Assembly: GCA_903957405.1 (NCBI GenBank)
Contig: CAJBPC010000041.1
Coordinates: 1 to 8,323, forward strand
DNA: 8,323 bases
Origin: an uncultured bacterium
GTDB taxonomy: Bacteria; Bacteroidota; Bacteroidia; Chitinophagales; Chitinophagaceae
Direction: 5' to 3'
Positions 6,673 to 8,323 of this stretch are shown here, in pieces. Position 1 is the first letter of the stretch; every line of letters starts with the position of its first letter. The notes beneath the pieces are model-generated. The model was not told the origin of the DNA. It made no database searches and was given only the letters and a program-made list of their open reading frames with translations. A program made the position numbers and the translations under genes.

Positions 6673-6948
6673 TTGCCCTCGGAAGTGCAGCATCCTGCTC
6701 ATACGATCAATATTACACGAGCGGATTTCGATGGCATTTACCAGACTCGGGATATTGATCCGGGCATCGTCAACCAAAACCTCCGGAGGATCGTTTCGGA
6801 AATTCCCGGCATTGATTTCATTGATCCGACGGATACCATCATTGCGGAGAATCGGAAAAACCTATTGTATTTCAGGTTTGACTCCCATCTGAATGCCAAG
6901 GGGCAGGTTTTTCTTGGACAGCTGCTGGCCGGCAGGGTCAGGCTTTGA
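6673..6948 (+). pseudogene. Degraded SGNH-hydrolase-like gene, C-terminal remnant
   Basis: The frame ending at 6948 encodes a segment that resembles the C-terminal end of SGNH-fold hydrolases of the AlgX/AlgJ-like or GDSL type: ITRADFDGIYQTRD, then LRRIVSEIPGIDFIDPTD, then LLYFRFDSHLNAKGQVFLGQ. The DSHLNAKG segment fits the Asp-x-x-His block that supplies two catalytic residues in these enzymes, and the order of the blocks is right. There is no ATG anywhere in this frame; the frame opens with TTG. The Ser nucleophile block and most of the domain are missing. A protein-like stretch continues upstream in another frame from about 6579 (INDFYSN resembling the GND block). I read this as a frameshifted, internally deleted gene remnant. 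The SGNH assignment is from motif shape only. Confidence 0.5.
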
Positions 6949-7003
6949 TCTCCTTAACTTCTTTTAACGGGATGGTTTCCATGTATGGATGTTCCACATA
7001 TCT

Positions 7004-7034
7004 TTTCGGGAGAACGTCAACCTTCGTATATTTG
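7004..7034 (+). promoter_or_regulatory. Bacteroidota-type housekeeping promoter
   Basis: TATATTTG (7027-7034) is a full match to the Bacteroidota -7 consensus TAnnTTTG. TTTC (7004-7007) stands in for the -33 TTTG, and 19 bases separate them, within the usual range. It lies about 70 bases upstream of the repeat-protein start, with no gene between, so it most likely drives that gene. This is the best promoter match in the window. Confidence 0.62.
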
Positions 7035-7102
7035 TTTTCTAATTTTCTGATATCCAGCGTGGAAGACAAGATATTTCATCAATCACATTAAAAACGGATC
7101 TT

Positions 7103-7417
7103 ATGTCAGAGAAACAAGCCAACGATGCTGCGGGGCAGGTTCCCGAGCAAGAGTCCACGATCGACAAACTGAAGAGTGCTGCCGAAAAACTGGCCAGCGA
7201 TGCGGAGAAGACCCTCGACAAGCTGGAAGACAAGGCTGAAGAGACTTGGGAAAAAGTGGAGGATAAAGCGGAAGAACTTTGGGATAAAGCCAAGTCCGGC
7301 GAACTGAAGGAAGAAGCCAAAGAGAAACTCGGCGAGCTGAAGGAAGGCGCTTCAAAGCTTTGGGATAAGCTCACCGACAAGTTTGACGGTGACGAAAAGG
7401 CTGAAAAAAAGGATTGA
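7103..7417 (+). CDS. Small highly charged helical protein with 11-residue repeats
   Basis: The 104-residue product has no recognised catalytic domain. It is rich in Lys, Glu, Asp, Ala and Leu and has no Cys or Pro after residue 14, no signal peptide and no membrane segment. It should form long amphipathic helices. Two adjacent 11-residue units, LEDKAEETWEK and VEDKAEELWDK (residues 41-62), are encoded by 33-base units at 7223-7255 and 7256-7288; later SKLWDKLTDKF echoes the pattern. Eleven-residue helical repeats of this sort are known in apolipoprotein-like and LEA-like proteins, and similar small proteins are annotated as YtxH-like or stress proteins. A role in stress or binding a surface or membrane is only inference. 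The gene is a single unit with its own promoter and a strong terminator 28 bases after the stop, which suggests independent, perhaps high, expression. Confidence 0.82.
   Translation: MSEKQANDAAGQVPEQESTIDKLKSAAEKLASDAEKTLDKLEDKAEETWEKVEDKAEELWDKAKSGELKEEAKEKLGELKEGASKLWDKLTDKFDGDEKAEKKD
7223..7288 (+). repeat. Tandem pair of diverged 33-base units inside the helical-protein gene
   Basis: Two in-frame 33-base units (7223-7255 and 7256-7288) encode LEDKAEETWEK and VEDKAEELWDK, identical at 7 of 11 residues. Most base differences are at synonymous or conservative positions, so the duplication is old and kept at the protein level. Confidence 0.7.
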
Positions 7418-7445
7418 TTCATTCCCGAACGAGATTTTTCTGATC

Positions 7446-7488
7446 GTCCTTTGCCGCTGGTTGTAGACCGGTTGCAAAGGACTTTTTT
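7446..7488 (+). terminator. Intrinsic transcription terminator
   Basis: A perfect 9-base stem, GTCCTTTGC (7446-7454) with GCAAAGGAC (7474-7482), is extended inside by CTGGT (7457-7461) pairing with ACCGG (7467-7471, one G-U pair) around a five-base loop. Six T follow directly (7483-7488). It lies 28 bases after the helical-protein stop and would end that transcript. The next start codon is only nine bases beyond the T tract. Confidence 0.85.
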
Positions 7489-7497
7489 AATTGTAAT

Positions 7498-7758
7498 ATG
7501 CACGCCATGTTTCACACCAGACATATAATCCTCTGCATGCTGTCATTCGCTTTTGTTGTCTGCCATTCTGATGCCAGATCGAACCAGCCAGAAATTCAAA
7601 CGGTCAAGGATACGTCCATCATCCGAAAGACGGTGTCACTGGATACGGCGGAATACCATCGGATGATGGGCCTTATGGTCAATGGCGATACGACGGGCAA
7701 GTGGCCCGTGAAGGCACCGCTTCTCTGCCGGGCGCCGTTTTGCCCTTCAAGCGCGTAG
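7498..7758 (+). pseudogene. Secreted protein of unknown function, 5' part before a frameshift
   Basis: The frame from ATG 7498 gives 86 residues and stops at 7756-7758. It begins with a signal peptide: a short polar start, then the hydrophobic run IILCMLSFAFVVC (residues 10-22), with cleavage likely near HSDA. Cys22 is preceded by FVV, a poor lipobox, so a lipoprotein is not favoured. An ATG at 7507 is an alternative start. The mature start continues through DTTGKWPVKAPLL, after which the reading becomes unlikely (CRAPFCPSSA). The sensible continuation, LPGAVLPFKRVVAYYGN, is in another frame, so a base has probably been lost around 7720-7728. It could be a true mutation or a sequencing error. 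No promoter fits between the preceding terminator and this start. Confidence 0.65.
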
Positions 7759-8323
7759 TTGCCTATTACGGAAATTTTTACTCCCGACAGATGGGTATTC
7801 TCGGGGAGTATCCAAAAGACGAGATGTTGGCAAGGTTGAGGGCGGATGTAGCGAAATGGCAGAAGGCGGATCCGCTGACACCTGTCGTGCCTGCACTGCA
7901 CTACATCGCTGTCACGGCTCAGCTCGCACCCGGGCGCGAGAATACCTACAGGTTGCGCATGCCGCACAAAGAGATCGATAAGACCCTGGAGATGGCGAAG
8001 GAAATCGACGGGCTGGTATTCATCGATGTACAGGTCGGTCACAGCACCATGCAGCGGGAGTTGCCGCAGTTCGAGGAATATCTCAAGAAGCCGAATGTTC
8101 ATTTCGGCATCGACCCTGAATTTTCCATGAAAGGCGGACAGCGTCCCGGCGCTGCGATCGGGGTGTATGATGCAGAAGACATCAACTTCGCAACGGAATA
8201 CCTTGCCCGGCTGGTGCGTGACCACAACCTGCCTCCCAAGATCCTTGTGGTGCATCGTTTCACGCAGGGGATGGTCACCAATTACCGCAATATCATCAAA
8301 AGGCCGGAAGTGCAGATCGTAAT
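7722..8323 (+). pseudogene. Secreted protein of unknown function, main body after the frameshift (cut by right edge)
   Basis: About 200 residues of well-formed protein are open here to the window end, in a different frame from the signal-peptide part. The frame is open back to a stop at 7569-7571, and the first ATG within it is at 7791. Readable blocks are LPGAVLPFKRVVAYYGNFYS, MGILGEYPKDEMLARL, PVVPALHYIAVTAQLAPG, GLVFIDVQVGHSTMQREL, NVHFGIDPEFSMKGG and PPKILVVHRFTQGMV. Alternating hydrophobic strands ending in Asp, His or Glu, with helices between, suggest a (beta/alpha) barrel, perhaps glycosidase-like, but I do not recognise the family and give no activity. The matching composition and clean continuation of the upstream part show that both pieces were one gene. 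A caller may report only this part with a start at 7701 (GTG) or 7791 (ATG). Confidence 0.7.

Noticed and set aside
6386..6892. Plus-strand open frame of 168 codons
   Set aside because: It has Pro/Arg/Ser-rich, low-order composition and overlaps the better supported SGNH-like remnant in another frame.
7039..7524. Serine-rich minus-strand open frame of 161 codons
   Set aside because: It is the antisense of the Lys/Glu/Asp-rich repeat gene; the Ser/Phe/Leu runs are the complement of GAA, AAG and GAC codons.
7596..8255. Minus-strand open frame of 219 codons over the frameshifted secreted gene
   Set aside because: The plus strand gives well-ordered protein-like sequence on both sides of the frame break, while the antisense frame shows no motif and odd His/Arg-rich composition.

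Overview
The window looks like a chromosomal stretch from a member of the Bacteroidota with moderately high GC content, possibly a Chitinophaga/Sphingobacteria-type organism. The reasons are an ECF sigma factor next to a FecR-type anti-sigma factor, starts without Shine-Dalgarno sites but with A-rich leaders, one good Bacteroidota-type promoter (TTTC-N19-TATATTTG), and a rhamnose gene set of the Bacteroidota kind. The exact genus cannot be told from the sequence.

Left part (1-1088): a FecR-like anti-sigma factor on the minus strand, cut by the window edge, and an ECF sigma factor on the plus strand. They are divergent and share an 81-base intergenic region. The common arrangement is tandem, sigma before anti-sigma, so the layout is unusual, and the FecR cytoplasmic part is short. 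Middle part (1274-5978): a secreted alpha/beta hydrolase, then a tight L-rhamnose cluster on the plus strand: RhaT-type L-rhamnose/H+ symporter, L-rhamnose isomerase of the Pseudomonas stutzeri RhaI type, and an FGGY kinase that is probably rhamnulokinase. Together they would import L-rhamnose, convert it to L-rhamnulose and phosphorylate it to L-rhamnulose 1-phosphate. The aldolase (or other next step) and a rhamnose regulator are not in the window.

Right part (5979-8323): an unassigned 72-residue protein gene on the minus strand, convergent with the kinase; a poorly coding stretch ending in the degraded remains of an SGNH-hydrolase-like gene (about 6579-6948); a single-gene unit with its own promoter, a 104-residue highly charged helical protein containing an 11-residue tandem repeat, and a strong intrinsic terminator; and a secreted protein of unknown function whose reading frame breaks near 7725 and which runs off the right edge.

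I see no RNA genes, CRISPR array, insertion sequence or phage gene. The window is mainly an ordinary sugar catabolism locus. The points worth a second look are the divergent sigma/anti-sigma pair, the repeat protein unit, and the two broken genes on the right. I found no convincing evidence of a wholly new system.
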